A stretch of 64,000 bases of DNA from Paenibacillus sp. FSL R10-2782 (GTDB lineage: Bacteria; Bacillota; Bacilli; Paenibacillales; Paenibacillaceae). The notes under the pieces are model-generated. The model saw nothing but the letters and a program-made list of their open reading frames with translations, did no database searches and was not told the DNA's origin. Shown piece by piece: positions 47,091 to 56,618 of this stretch. The stretch lies in NCBI RefSeq assembly GCF_038592985.1, contig NZ_CP151951.1:4579001-4643000 (forward strand), read 5' to 3'. Every line of letters starts with the position of its first letter. Position 1 is the first letter of the stretch. A program made the position numbers and the translations under genes.

Positions 47091-48028
47091 TGTCCTCCCT
47101 CCTTCAAGCGGATTTCAGGATTTACGTATCCTACCGTTACATCCGTCACCACGTGAAGCAGCATAATGATAGCGCCCATAAATAAAATGTATCCCTGAAT
47201 CATCGGGTAATCCCGGTTATGAATGGCTTCTACAATAAATTTCCCCAGACCCGGATAGGCGAATATCGTTTCGACCACGACACTCCCACCCAACAAGCTT
47301 CCGACACTAATGCCAAACATAGTCACTACGGGAGTCAGGCTATGGCGACACGCATGTAGCCAAAAAATACGCTTTCTTCCAATCCCTCTCGACCTTGCAC
47401 CCAGAATAAAATCCTGACTCAAGCTATTTAACAGGCTGGAACGAATAAGACGTACATATACCGCAGCCATTGTCAGCCCCAGTGTCAGCGAAGGCAACAC
47501 CAGATGCATCAAAGTACCATCCCCCATGGATGGAAAAACTGACCATCGCACCGAAAATCCCTCGATAAGTAAAAGTCCTAGCCAAAAGCTGGGGATGGAC
47601 GCTCCCATAATCGCGAGCACCCGGCTGACCTGATCAATCCATTTCTTGGGATATAAAGCTGAACAAGCGCCCAACGGTACCGCAACTCCCATCAACACTA
47701 CAATGGAGGTACACGACAGAAGAAGCGTCGCCGGCATCCTCGTCCATATTTCTTCTATGACCGGACGATGTGTCATGTAGGAGGTTCCCAAATCCAAACG
47801 AATGAATTTAGAAAGCCATTCCCCATATTGCACGATAATCGGCTCATTCAGCCCCATGATCTCCCTTTGAATTTCCACTTGCTCATTCGTAAGAGCCACA
47901 TCATCCACACGCAGCAGTTGTCGGACAGCGTCTCCCGGAGCAAGCTTGATTCCCGCGAAGCTGATGAGCGACAGAAGAAAAATAAACAGGAAAAACTCGA
48001 TCAGCCTTTTCCCAAGCATTTGAATCAT
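47087..48028 (-). CDS. ABC transporter permease (DppB/NikB-like)
   Basis: 313 residues, six hydrophobic segments; LGKRLIEFFLFIFLLSLISF at the start, FILGARSRGIGRKRIFWLHAC (EAA-type loop) and VVETIFAYPGLGKFIVEAI are typical of DppB/NikB. It overlaps the binding-protein gene by four bases, so the first three genes are translationally coupled. Confidence 0.93.
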   Translation of the reverse strand: MIQMLGKRLIEFFLFIFLLSLISFAGIKLAPGDAVRQLLRVDDVALTNEQVEIQREIMGLNEPIIVQYGEWLSKFIRLDLGTSYMTHRPVIEEIWTRMPATLLLSCTSIVVLMGVAVPLGACSALYPKKWIDQVSRVLAIMGASIPSFWLGLLLIEGFSVRWSVFPSMGDGTLMHLVLPSLTLGLTMAAVYVRLIRSSLLNSLSQDFILGARSRGIGRKRIFWLHACRHSLTPVVTMFGISVGSLLGGSVVVETIFAYPGLGKFIVEAIHNRDYPMIQGYILFMGAIIMLLHVVTDVTVGYVNPEIRLKEGGH

Positions 48029-49560
48029 TTGGCTTCAACGTCCAACTGGTTGGTAAGCATGTAATATTCGCTTTTGCCGGTAACCCAGTTTTTCACACGG
48101 GCATTGTATACAACCAGCGTGTTCGGATGCACCAGATAGGAATAGTACGTCTGCTCATGAATTCTCGTGAGCGCTTGAGATATTAGTTCATTCCGTTTGG
48201 CTGTATCTACGGTTTGATCTAACTGGTAAATCAATTTATTTAACAACTCATCGTTTATTTTTCCAAAATTCAGCGTACCATCTGGTAGAAACGATACATT
48301 CAAAAAGTAGCTGGCATCACCACGAGGCGCAATCAACGGACTGTACATGCCCAGATCCCAAGTCGTATCGGTCATCAAGTAGTCTTCGTAATTTTCAACC
48401 TGCTCGATTTGCAGTGTAATGCCCAATTGCTGGGCTTCCGATTGCAACGCTTGTGAGAAGATAGGGAACTCGGCTCTGGATGCGTAAGTCACCAGCTTTA
48501 AGGTTAACGGCTTCCCGTTTTGTGTTACTTTGCCGTTTTCCACCTGATACCCGGCTTCCTTAAACCACTTGAGTGCTTCTTCAGCCCCGGTCTTGCGGGT
48601 TGGATATTCCGGTACAAACGGGAAATCCGGTAAAAATGGACCTTGCGCAACCGTAGCCTGTCCGCCCATAATAGCGTCCTTCAGCTCCTCACGGTTGACC
48701 AAAGCATCAAATGCCTTGCGCAAATTCGTATGTTGAAACAAAGGTTTTTTCGTGTTAAATATCAACTCATGGGTACGCAGGCTAACCACTGAATCCAGCT
48801 TGAGCTGATTGTCTTGCTTCATTTTGTCCATGCTTTCAACAGGTGGACGATAGACGATATCTGCATCACCGGATAAAATGGCGGATAAACGTGCATTCGC
48901 ATCCTCGTTAAAAGCAAAAACCACCCGATCCAGCTTGGCCGCCCCACTCCAATATGCATCATATCGGGTAAGCTTTAATGATGTGCCTGCGGTGAAGGAT
49001 TCTACTTGGAAGGGCCCTGTACCGATTGGCTTTTTATCCGGATCGGCTGCTTCTGTATCCAGAATGGCTGTGTTGGGATGAACCAGTTCGGATGGGAACT
49101 GAGGGAATGATTCTTCCGTCACCACATGCAGCGTTTGGCCGGAGGCCTCCATGGATTTAATTCGCAATACCTGCTTAACCCCCGGATTCAGCTCTATTGA
49201 GCGTTCCAGCGATTGCTTAACCGTCTCTGCGGTCAGTTTTTTTCCGTTTTGAAAGGTTACACCGTCACGAATCTGAAACTCCCAGTTTTGCCCGTCTTTA
49301 CTCGACCATTGGGTAGCCAGCCATGGCTGGATTTTTACGTTCTCGTCCAGTTTAACCAACGTTTCTACGACACCCGCTCTTAACGGAGTATAATCCAGAC
49401 TGGGATCAACGGTCTGACTAGCAAAGTTAAACAGGAAGGTCAGCTCTTTCTTGGGCTGCTGTGTTGCTTGCGTAGAACCCTCTTGCGGGCTAGAACAAGC
49501 AGCCAGTAAGACTACGGTCAAAAGCATACATACCATTGGGATAAGCCTGTATTTATTCAT
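48025..49560 (-). CDS. Peptide/nickel-type solute-binding lipoprotein
   Basis: 511 residues. Signal peptide with lipobox LLAAC, then the SBP family 5 body: VETLVKLDENVKIQPWLATQW, WEFQIRDGVTFQNGKKLTAE, and IGTGPFQVESFTAGTSLKLTRY. Together with two permeases and two ATPases it forms a complete importer. The compact ATPases and SBP resemble the nickel (NikABCDE) or opine-metallophore (CntABCDF) branch more than long-peptide Opp systems. No metallophore synthesis genes are next to it. Substrate uncertain. Confidence 0.9.
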   Translation of the reverse strand: MNKYRLIPMVCMLLTVVLLAACSSPQEGSTQATQQPKKELTFLFNFASQTVDPSLDYTPLRAGVVETLVKLDENVKIQPWLATQWSSKDGQNWEFQIRDGVTFQNGKKLTAETVKQSLERSIELNPGVKQVLRIKSMEASGQTLHVVTEESFPQFPSELVHPNTAILDTEAADPDKKPIGTGPFQVESFTAGTSLKLTRYDAYWSGAAKLDRVVFAFNEDANARLSAILSGDADIVYRPPVESMDKMKQDNQLKLDSVVSLRTHELIFNTKKPLFQHTNLRKAFDALVNREELKDAIMGGQATVAQGPFLPDFPFVPEYPTRKTGAEEALKWFKEAGYQVENGKVTQNGKPLTLKLVTYASRAEFPIFSQALQSEAQQLGITLQIEQVENYEDYLMTDTTWDLGMYSPLIAPRGDASYFLNVSFLPDGTLNFGKINDELLNKLIYQLDQTVDTAKRNELISQALTRIHEQTYYSYLVHPNTLVVYNARVKNWVTGKSEYYMLTNQLDVEAK

Positions 49561-49705
49561 ATTTCCCCTTCATTTCTCTATCGTTTCCTTCTATTTTACC
49601 TACCTTTGGCTTGTCATGACCTGACCCACTTGAGCTATATATTCCCTATAACCTTGAACACTTTGTGACTATTATCATAGATACCTTGTATTAAGGCAAA
49701 AAAAT

Positions 49706-49735
49706 AGCCTCCCGGCACAAATGTGCTGGAAAGCT
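49706..49735 (-). terminator. Terminator of the cupredoxin gene
   Basis: AGCCTCCCGGCACA pairs with TGTGCTGGAAAGCT (with GU and minor mismatches), followed on the minus strand by ATTTTTTT. Confidence 0.75.
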
Positions 49736-49744
49736 GGTATTGAT

Positions 49745-50161
49745 CTATTTTACCGTGATCGTTCCATAGAACATGTACATACCGCAGTTATACTCATATA
49801 CACCCGGTTTCAGGTCCTTGACCGTAAAATAATTATTTTCGTGGTCCATAAAAACGTCCATTCCAAGCTTCAACGATTGTACTTCGTCTATACAAGTAAA
49901 CGATGTCGATCTCTTAAAATTAATTTTAGTCGGGACACCCGCTTTTATTTCAATATTTTTAGGATAAAAACCGTCTCCCTCTACATTGACCGTAGCAATT
50001 TCATACTTGGCTTTGTCCGGCTCTTCTTGAACGGTTTTAGGTTGGCTAGCCGGAAACGACGACACGCTCCCCTGAAAATAAAACAACACAAACCCGCCCA
50101 CGATCAGCGCTACAAAGCCAATCAGCATCAAGTGCCAATGCTTAGAGATAAATGTTTTCAT
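49745..50161 (-). CDS. Membrane-anchored cupredoxin-domain protein
   Basis: 138 residues: N-terminal membrane anchor (LMLIGFVALIVGGFVLFYF), short linker, then a plastocyanin-like beta-barrel. Likely copper ligands are Cys in FTCIDEVQ and Cys/Met in YNCGMYMFYG; the usual His is not obvious. It resembles the small cupredoxins linked to copper handling or respiratory oxidase assembly. It sits between the importer operon and a two-component system, close to the cyd genes. GGAGGGG precedes the ATG at ten bases. Confidence 0.82.
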   Translation of the reverse strand: MKTFISKHWHLMLIGFVALIVGGFVLFYFQGSVSSFPASQPKTVQEEPDKAKYEIATVNVEGDGFYPKNIEIKAGVPTKINFKRSTSFTCIDEVQSLKLGMDVFMDHENNYFTVKDLKPGVYEYNCGMYMFYGTITVK

Positions 50162-50295
50162 TCAGATCATTCCCCTCCAGTTGACCGTTCACGTGAAACA
50201 CGCCAACTCTAACCAGTATACAAAAGTTAATCAAAATTTAAAATACCTCATTCGAGCTATATTCTGAGCTACATGGTATCAAAAACCAAAAGGGC

Positions 50296-50955
50296 CTATG
50301 GCCTAAATTTAGGATCATCAGGAACAAGCCCCATTTCCAACGCGTATCTCGTCAGTTGTACACGGTTCTGAACATGCAGCTTCTGCAAAATATTTTTCAA
50401 ATGGTTTTTTACTGTGTACTCGGAAATACCGTACTTTTCGGCGATTTCCTTGTTCGTCCACCCTGCGGCCACCCCATATAAGATATCCTGTTCTCTTGAG
50501 GTAAGACGGACCTGTGGCTCCTTTTTCGCGGTTATGGTGACGTCTTTCAAGATTTGAAATGCCAGCTCCCGGCTCAGTGGCGCTTCCTCGTTCACAATAG
50601 AATGCAGGTATTCCAGCCATGTGGAGGGTGCTATATTTTTTAACAGGTAGCCTTGGGCACCCCGTTTCAAAGCTTCAAGCAGATGAATCATGTCATCCGA
50701 CACAGTAATCATCACTATTTTGACATATGGAAACATGAGCTTAATCCGCTGTGTAGCCTCCAGACCGTCCATTCCAGGCATCGAAATATCCATCAGGATC
50801 AAATCTGGAAGCCATTGCTCGGTAAACTCAATTGCTTGTTCACCGTTGTCTACCACACCAATGACTTCAAAGCTTGGATCCATGGACAATATTTCACAGA
50901 TCGCTTCGCGGGCATGAGCAGAATCGTCTACGACCAGTACTCGGGTATGCGTCAT
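50296..50955 (-). CDS. NarL/FixJ-type response regulator
   Basis: 219 residues: receiver domain (phospho-acceptor Asp56 in LILMDISMPGMDGLE, Asp10/Asp11, Lys in the SVKR-like region) followed by a LuxR-type helix-turn-helix (RLTSREQDILYGVAAGWTNK, then ISEYTVKNHLKNILQKLHV). Its start overlaps the kinase stop by four bases, so the pair is cotranscribed. Target genes unknown; cydABDC and the cupredoxin gene are close candidates. Confidence 0.93.
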   Translation of the reverse strand: MTHTRVLVVDDSAHAREAICEILSMDPSFEVIGVVDNGEQAIEFTEQWLPDLILMDISMPGMDGLEATQRIKLMFPYVKIVMITVSDDMIHLLEALKRGAQGYLLKNIAPSTWLEYLHSIVNEEAPLSRELAFQILKDVTITAKKEPQVRLTSREQDILYGVAAGWTNKEIAEKYGISEYTVKNHLKNILQKLHVQNRVQLTRYALEMGLVPDDPKFRP

Positions 50956-51791
50956 TTGCGTTCTCCTTCTTTGGATATTTCCACGATGGTATATGAAGAG
51001 TCCGTCAGAAGCTGCAATGTCCAGTTCATATCTTCCGCTCTTTCCTTCATGATATTTAAGCCGTATCGGTCTTTAAACTGAAAAGCATCGCTCGTAAAGC
51101 CTTTGCCATTATCCTTGACGGTGACTTTCCATTGATCGTAATTACCTTCTCCAATAATCCAGCCCTTGGAAGCCCTTGCGTGCTTTTCAATATTGACCAC
51201 CGCCTCACGAATACAGGCCAGAAGCTCTACTTTCTCTTTTGGAGTCAGCGCATCATCGGGAATCGTCCACTGAATATCTACATACACAGGGATTTCATGA
51301 ATCATTTGCTGCACCTTGTAGTCCAATGATTCGTTGGTTGCCAGCATCTCATCAGTGGTCGGATCAAATCGTAAATTAGCAATTGCCTGACGAACATAGC
51401 GGTTCACTTCGTGGACAGTCTTTCTGACTTTATAAATATCCTGACGATGCTGCTCCTGATCTTCGTTATGCTCCAGGCGATCCATTTTGACGGACAATAA
51501 AAAAAGCGATTGGGCAATCCCGTCATGCAGCTCCCTGGCAAGATCCTCTCTGGCTTCAAGGGCTGCCTTGGCCGCGCGTTCGTGTTGCAGCTCCATCTGA
51601 ATACGTTCCAGCATATGAAAAAGCTTGGTTAACAGCGTCACACTGACCAAATACAAGAGAACCGGAGTCAGCCAGTTGCCCAGGTCCATAGATATATAGG
51701 GGAGCAAAAATTGGTGTCTCACATATTCCCAGGCCCCTACCGTTAGCGTAGGTACGAATAGAATCATCCATTTAATTTGTTTATACGTCAT
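50952..51791 (-). CDS. Sensor histidine kinase (HisKA_3 type)
   Basis: 279 residues: two N-terminal membrane segments with almost no extracellular loop, a coiled stretch, phospho-acceptor His89 in ARELHDGIAQSLF, then an HATPase domain with REAVVNIEKHARA (N box) and VKDNGKGF (G1). Partner of the downstream NarL-type regulator. The tiny sensor part suggests it detects a membrane-based or internal signal, as in LiaS or DesK relatives. Confidence 0.92.
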   Translation of the reverse strand: MTYKQIKWMILFVPTLTVGAWEYVRHQFLLPYISMDLGNWLTPVLLYLVSVTLLTKLFHMLERIQMELQHERAAKAALEAREDLARELHDGIAQSLFLLSVKMDRLEHNEDQEQHRQDIYKVRKTVHEVNRYVRQAIANLRFDPTTDEMLATNESLDYKVQQMIHEIPVYVDIQWTIPDDALTPKEKVELLACIREAVVNIEKHARASKGWIIGEGNYDQWKVTVKDNGKGFTSDAFQFKDRYGLNIMKERAEDMNWTLQLLTDSSYTIVEISKEGERK

Positions 51792-51936
51792 ACCGTCCTC
51801 CTTGCAGCACCACTTGCACGAACAAACTAAGCAGATCAGTGATACCCACCATTCCGAGTGTCTTTATGCATCCCAAGCATAACTTTTTTGCTGTTTTAGA
51901 ACAAGATCCATCCTACAGCAGATAGAAAAGAAAAAA

Positions 51937-51958
51937 AGCCGACATATTCATGCCGACT
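51937..51958 (-). terminator. Terminator of the cyd operon
   Basis: AGTCGGCAT pairs with ATGTCGGCT (two GU pairs), followed on the minus strand by a T-run. Confidence 0.8.
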
Positions 51959-52004
51959 CCAATGTGTATGTTCATTTTACCGAAGCTTGGTCTTCTCTAT
52001 TTCT

Positions 52005-53825
52005 TTACAGACCCGGATGATCCAGCTCATACAGGTTGCGGTATCGGGGTTGCTCCTGCCAGAGCTGCTCGTGACTGCCTCGCATGGATATGCCGCCCTG
52101 CTCCATAAAGATCACCTCGTCCATATGCTCCATTCCAGTCAGATGATGTGTAATCCAGATGAGCGTTTTGCCCTCCAGCACACGAAACATCGTCTGCATC
52201 AGTTCCTGCTCTGTTAGCGGATCGAGTCCTACGGTTGGTTCATCCAGCAGAACAATGGGGTGATTTTGAAGCAAAATCCGCGCCAGCGCAATTCGCTGTC
52301 TTTCTCCACCGGAAAAGCGCAGGCCCGTTTCCTGCATCCGGGTGTCATAGCCATCTGGTAAAGAATCAATTAGCGTTGCCAGTCCCACCTGCTGGGTTAC
52401 TACACGAACCTCTTCCAGCGTAGCATCGGGCCGCGCCAACCGAATATTGTTCGCTACCGTTGTATCGAACAAATACGGTTGCTGGTTTAACACTGCAAAT
52501 AGGCTGGAATACGCCCCGCCTGTATACACGGGCGCACCTGCGACAGTGACGCTCCCTTCATCCGGTTGCAATGCCCCCTGAATCAGATTCAGCAGGGTGG
52601 ACTTGCCCGCACCGCTACGACCAAGCAGTGCAACCTTGCCTCCTTGCGGCACACGCAGGGAAATGTCGCGCACGCTCCATTCTTGCGTTGCTGTATAGCG
52701 GTAGCTCACGTTGTTCAGCAGTAGCTCGTTTGAGTTGCCAGATAGCTGGGCAGTCACATGTTCCGCCTCTATTTTGTCTACTGTGCCTCCTGCTGCTTGC
52801 TGCCCTGCTTTCACAGAAGCCGATGCCGAAAACGATGTAGATGTAGCATGTGTAGGTGTATTCTTCTCTGACCCTTTCAGGCGCCGAAGCGAATCCTGAT
52901 ATTCCGGCGCATGGACCACCGCTTCTCCAGCGCGGACGAAGGCATCCAGCAACGGAAAAGCAACAAGCGCAAAGGATGCCAACCATGTTGCCTCTATGCG
53001 GTTCTCCACTACCAGTCCTCCAGCCCATACGGTCATCATCACAATTCCGCCACCTACGACGCACTGTGCGATCCAATGAGAGCGCCATTCGCCCCGCCGA
53101 AGTGAATTTTCCACTACAGCAGCCTTGTTTTGCCGTTGGGCGAAGGAAGCCAGAAAATGTCCAGTCCGCCCGCTCAGTACCAAGTCACTCATACCAAACA
53201 AAGCATCGGTCAGCTCCTGATAGGCTGTATTCCGTTCCTGCTTGAACGTTCGCCGTTTGGCGAGCGAGGTCCACAGCGAGATGGCCGGGGCGATAAAAAG
53301 TAAAAATCCGCAATACAGTGCCATCATCAGGGCAAAGGTTCCGTCCATCCATCCGAGTGCTGAAATCCCCAGCGCATAGATGAGCAATGCCGATATCGCG
53401 GGCAGAACCAGCTTCAAATATATGTTTTGAAGCTGCTCAATATCCTCGGCCAGCAGACCCAACAGATCCCCTGTGCGAAACTTGCTGCGAATCATAAGTG
53501 CTTGCGGTTCTACCGCCCGATACAGCCGCACCCGCATACGGGACACGAGACGCAGAGCGGCATCATGCCCCACCAAGCGTTCCAGATACTGAATGACTGC
53601 TTTACTAAAGCCGAACGTCCGTACAAGCACAATCGGAACGTACACCATCAATATATTTTCCGGTTTTAAAGCCGAACGGGTAATCAGATGACCGGACGTA
53701 AAGAGCAATGCGCCTGCACATCCAATCGCCAGAGCGCCCAAAAGCGCCGCAGCCAGAAAGGCCCAAAAATATTGTCTCAGATAAAATATAAACCAGCCTT
53801 GGCCGCTATTGTCCGTGGCTCGCAT
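52005..53825 (-). CDS. cydC: ABC exporter CydC, cytochrome bd assembly
   Basis: 606-residue half transporter (membrane domain about 1-300, ATPase about 375-606). FTSGHLITRSALKPENILMV and YLERLVGHDAALRLVSRMRV are CydC-like; Walker A ALLGRSGAGKSTLLNLI, signature LRFSGGERQRIALARIL, Walker B IVLLDEPTVGLD. A low-complexity Ser/Thr/Ala linker of about 45 residues separates the two domains, longer than usual. With CydD it exports cysteine/glutathione-type thiols needed for bd oxidase maturation. It overlaps cydD by 20 bases. Confidence 0.93.
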   Translation of the reverse strand: MRATDNSGQGWFIFYLRQYFWAFLAAALLGALAIGCAGALLFTSGHLITRSALKPENILMVYVPIVLVRTFGFSKAVIQYLERLVGHDAALRLVSRMRVRLYRAVEPQALMIRSKFRTGDLLGLLAEDIEQLQNIYLKLVLPAISALLIYALGISALGWMDGTFALMMALYCGFLLFIAPAISLWTSLAKRRTFKQERNTAYQELTDALFGMSDLVLSGRTGHFLASFAQRQNKAAVVENSLRRGEWRSHWIAQCVVGGGIVMMTVWAGGLVVENRIEATWLASFALVAFPLLDAFVRAGEAVVHAPEYQDSLRRLKGSEKNTPTHATSTSFSASASVKAGQQAAGGTVDKIEAEHVTAQLSGNSNELLLNNVSYRYTATQEWSVRDISLRVPQGGKVALLGRSGAGKSTLLNLIQGALQPDEGSVTVAGAPVYTGGAYSSLFAVLNQQPYLFDTTVANNIRLARPDATLEEVRVVTQQVGLATLIDSLPDGYDTRMQETGLRFSGGERQRIALARILLQNHPIVLLDEPTVGLDPLTEQELMQTMFRVLEGKTLIWITHHLTGMEHMDEVIFMEQGGISMRGSHEQLWQEQPRYRNLYELDHPGL

Positions 53826-55605
53826 ATCGTCCGCCCCCTCCTTCCGTCATTCCCGTCAGCAAACGGTAATAGCCTCCCTTGCGGGCAACCAGTTGCTTAT
53901 GTGATCCTGCTTCCTCCAGACGACCTTGATTCATCATCCAGACACAGTCCATATCCGGCATCCAATGGAGTCGATGCGTCGCAAGAAACACTCTTTTATG
54001 TTGAAAAACAGATAAAATCGTCTGTTTTAGCTCCCATTCCGTCTCAATATCCAAATGTGCAGTCGGCTCGTCCAGCAAAATCACCGGACGGTTGCTCAGC
54101 AAAGCACGCGCCAACGCTATTCGCTGTGCCTGTCCTCCACTCAGCGTCCGGCCCGCTTCACCAATCGGCTCATCCAATCCATTCGGAAGACCATCCATCA
54201 GTTCACGCAGTCCAACCGCGTCAATCGCCCATTCCACTTGCTCGTTGGATGCCTCCGGTTCATAAAACCGGATATTATCCGCCAAGGAAGCGCTGAACAG
54301 GTACGGATGCTGCGGAATATAGGCAATATGACGCTGCCATTCGGCTTTGTTATCACCAGCCAATGCCCACTCATTCACGTTCAGCTCGCCCGAGGTCGGT
54401 TCAGCGAAGCCGCCAAGCAAACTGAGCAGCGTTGTTTTGCCTGCACCGCTGGCTCCGACAATGCCGATCATATTCATATGCGGCTCAACACTCGCGGATA
54501 TGTGGTCAAGTCGTGCGGAACCGTCCTCATTGAGAAGGCATATATCCTTCAACCTGATCGTATCCTGTCCCGTGATATTTAGGGCATTGCCGTCACCCAT
54601 AGCATTGTCTGTGCGCCCACCCCCCGTAAGGATATCCACGGAATCTGTTGGCTGAGCCGCTTCATTCTCTGTACCGAGAATGGAGCGCATTGCACCCCAA
54701 GCCTCCTTGCCATCCAGCGAGGCATGATAGTCCGATCCCAACTGGCGTACAGGCATAAAATATTCCGGGGCCAGAATGAGTACCGCAAGTGCCGCTTCCA
54801 GTCCCACCGATCCGCTAATCAGGCGCAAGCCCAAGCCTACCGCCACAAAAGCGACCGATAGCATACTAAAAAAATCGAGCGCAAAAGAGGACAGAAACGC
54901 GACCCGCAGTGTACGCATCGTAGCCGTGCGGTACTGGTCGCTGACCTTCCCGACCGTTGCTCCATGCTCCCGACTACGGCCCAAAAACCGCAGCGTCTGT
55001 AGGCCGCGCAACGAATCCGTGAAATGATGCGACAACAGACGATAGGAGCGCCACTGTTTATCTGCCTGCTTCCGCGCCGCCAAGCCCAGCAGGATAAAGA
55101 AGCCAACCAGGATCGGCATCGTAGCCGTCAAAATCACACCTGAAATCACGTCCAATGTGAAAACAGACACAAGCACAAGTATTGTCACACACATCATGTC
55201 AATCATACGCGGAATGGACAACTCCAAATACGTGCGAAAACGATCCACTCCGTCCAGCGCCAACGTCACCAGCTTGCCACTGCCTTCCTTGGCAGCAAAA
55301 ACAGGTCCTCGCTCGAACAAACGAGCAAGCAGACGCTCCCGCAGGGAAGCGCCTGATGCTTCGGCAAAGCGGCCTGCTGTCCGACGTTGCAGCCAGATCA
55401 TCGTATGCCTCGCCGCAAAAGCCGCGAAAAACAACGCCAGTGACGGCCATGCCATCACCAGCGGATGTTTATCAAATAAAATCGTAACCGCCTTTGCCAA
55501 AAAGATCGCTTGCGCAATCACAGCGGCCCCCTGGGCCAGGGAAAGGGCGGCCAGCAGCAGCATTACCGGCCGAATGCCCTTTAATCCAAACCATGCTTTA
55601 TCCAT
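53806..55605 (-). CDS. cydD: ABC exporter CydD, cytochrome bd assembly
   Basis: 599-residue half transporter, partner of CydC. Membrane domain with RTAGRFAEASGASLRERLLARL and the family's LPRRYxD-like region; Walker A GIVGASGAGKTTLLSLLGGF, signature RTLSGGQAQRIALARALL, Walker B VILLDEPTAHLD. Its ATG overlaps the cydB stop (TAATG). Fourth gene positions follow the Bacillus cydABCD operon order, with names assigned by similarity to E. coli. Confidence 0.93.
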   Translation of the reverse strand: MDKAWFGLKGIRPVMLLLAALSLAQGAAVIAQAIFLAKAVTILFDKHPLVMAWPSLALFFAAFAARHTMIWLQRRTAGRFAEASGASLRERLLARLFERGPVFAAKEGSGKLVTLALDGVDRFRTYLELSIPRMIDMMCVTILVLVSVFTLDVISGVILTATMPILVGFFILLGLAARKQADKQWRSYRLLSHHFTDSLRGLQTLRFLGRSREHGATVGKVSDQYRTATMRTLRVAFLSSFALDFFSMLSVAFVAVGLGLRLISGSVGLEAALAVLILAPEYFMPVRQLGSDYHASLDGKEAWGAMRSILGTENEAAQPTDSVDILTGGGRTDNAMGDGNALNITGQDTIRLKDICLLNEDGSARLDHISASVEPHMNMIGIVGASGAGKTTLLSLLGGFAEPTSGELNVNEWALAGDNKAEWQRHIAYIPQHPYLFSASLADNIRFYEPEASNEQVEWAIDAVGLRELMDGLPNGLDEPIGEAGRTLSGGQAQRIALARALLSNRPVILLDEPTAHLDIETEWELKQTILSVFQHKRVFLATHRLHWMPDMDCVWMMNQGRLEEAGSHKQLVARKGGYYRLLTGMTEGGGGRYASHGQ

Positions 55606-56618
55606 TAGTATTCCAAATGATCCTTTTCACTGAGACGCTTATGAAAAACAAAATAGCTCCACGCCTGATAAGCCAGCACAAAGGGTAAAAGCGTTGCTGC
55701 AACAATCGTCATGGCTTTCAGGGTGTAATGACTGGAGCTTGCATTATAAATCGTCAAATCAAATGCACTGTTGATCGAGCTCACCATAAACCTCGGGAAC
55801 AAGCCGACGAACAACGAAACGAATGTCAGCAAAATGATAGCTCCCGTCATCCCAAAGGCCCAGCCTTCGCGGCGTTGTTTCAGGAAATACCATCCCAGCA
55901 CATAGGCGACGATCCCCACTGCAACTGCGGCGTACATATAAGGGCCACGACGTGCGAATACATCTGTTGCAAAATAAGTCCATACCACCATACCCGCGAG
56001 CAAAACACCTAATATCGGAAGGAATTTTGACGCAATCACACGAGCACGATCTCGTACTTCTCCAATTGTACGCAGGGAAATAAACGTCAGCCCATGCATC
56101 AGGCACATCCCAACTACAGTCAGTCCAATCCATACCGTATATCCGTTAAACACATCCGAGAATCCGGCTTTTAAGTCCATGTTTTGCTGAATAGGTACAC
56201 CCTTTATCAAAGCCGCAAAAGCCATACCGAACAGCATCGGCGGCAGAAAGCTGCCAATCAGAATGCAGGCATCCCATGTTCCGGTCCACCATTTTCCTTC
56301 TGCCTTGCCCCGGAATTCAAAGGAAACTCCGCGTAAAATCAATCCAAGCAGAATAAGTACAAATACCAGATAATATCCGCTGAACATGGTCGCATACCAG
56401 TGCGGGAAAGCCGCGAACATCGCACCTGCTGCTGTGATCAACCATACTTCGTTAGCATCCCAGAATGGACCAATTGTATTAATCATCAAGCGTTTTTGTT
56501 GATCGTTACGCGGCACCAGACCTGTAGCCATACCCACGCCAAAATCAAAGCCCTCCAGGAAGAAGAAGCCAGTAAACAGCACAGCAATTAATAAGAACCA
56601 CAAATCATTTAACGACAT
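55605..56618 (-). CDS. cydB: Cytochrome bd quinol oxidase subunit II
   Basis: 337 residues, about eight or nine membrane helices. LNDLWFLLIAVLFTGFFFLE and GFDFGVGM at the N-terminus, and NTIGPFWDANEVWLITAAGAMFAAFP (proton and heme-region residues) are hallmarks. I start at the ATG at 56616-56618, five bases after GGGGGTGA; a frame open to 56648 overlaps cydA without a ribosome site. The gene overlaps the cydA end by 14 bases. Confidence 0.94.
   Translation of the reverse strand: MSLNDLWFLLIAVLFTGFFFLEGFDFGVGMATGLVPRNDQQKRLMINTIGPFWDANEVWLITAAGAMFAAFPHWYATMFSGYYLVFVLILLGLILRGVSFEFRGKAEGKWWTGTWDACILIGSFLPPMLFGMAFAALIKGVPIQQNMDLKAGFSDVFNGYTVWIGLTVVGMCLMHGLTFISLRTIGEVRDRARVIASKFLPILGVLLAGMVVWTYFATDVFARRGPYMYAAVAVGIVAYVLGWYFLKQRREGWAFGMTGAIILLTFVSLFVGLFPRFMVSSINSAFDLTIYNASSSHYTLKAMTIVAATLLPFVLAYQAWSYFVFHKRLSEKDHLEY

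Noticed and set aside
50284..50305. Hairpin after the NarL-type regulator gene
   Set aside because: The GGCC repeat is too short to form a convincing stem, although a T-run follows.
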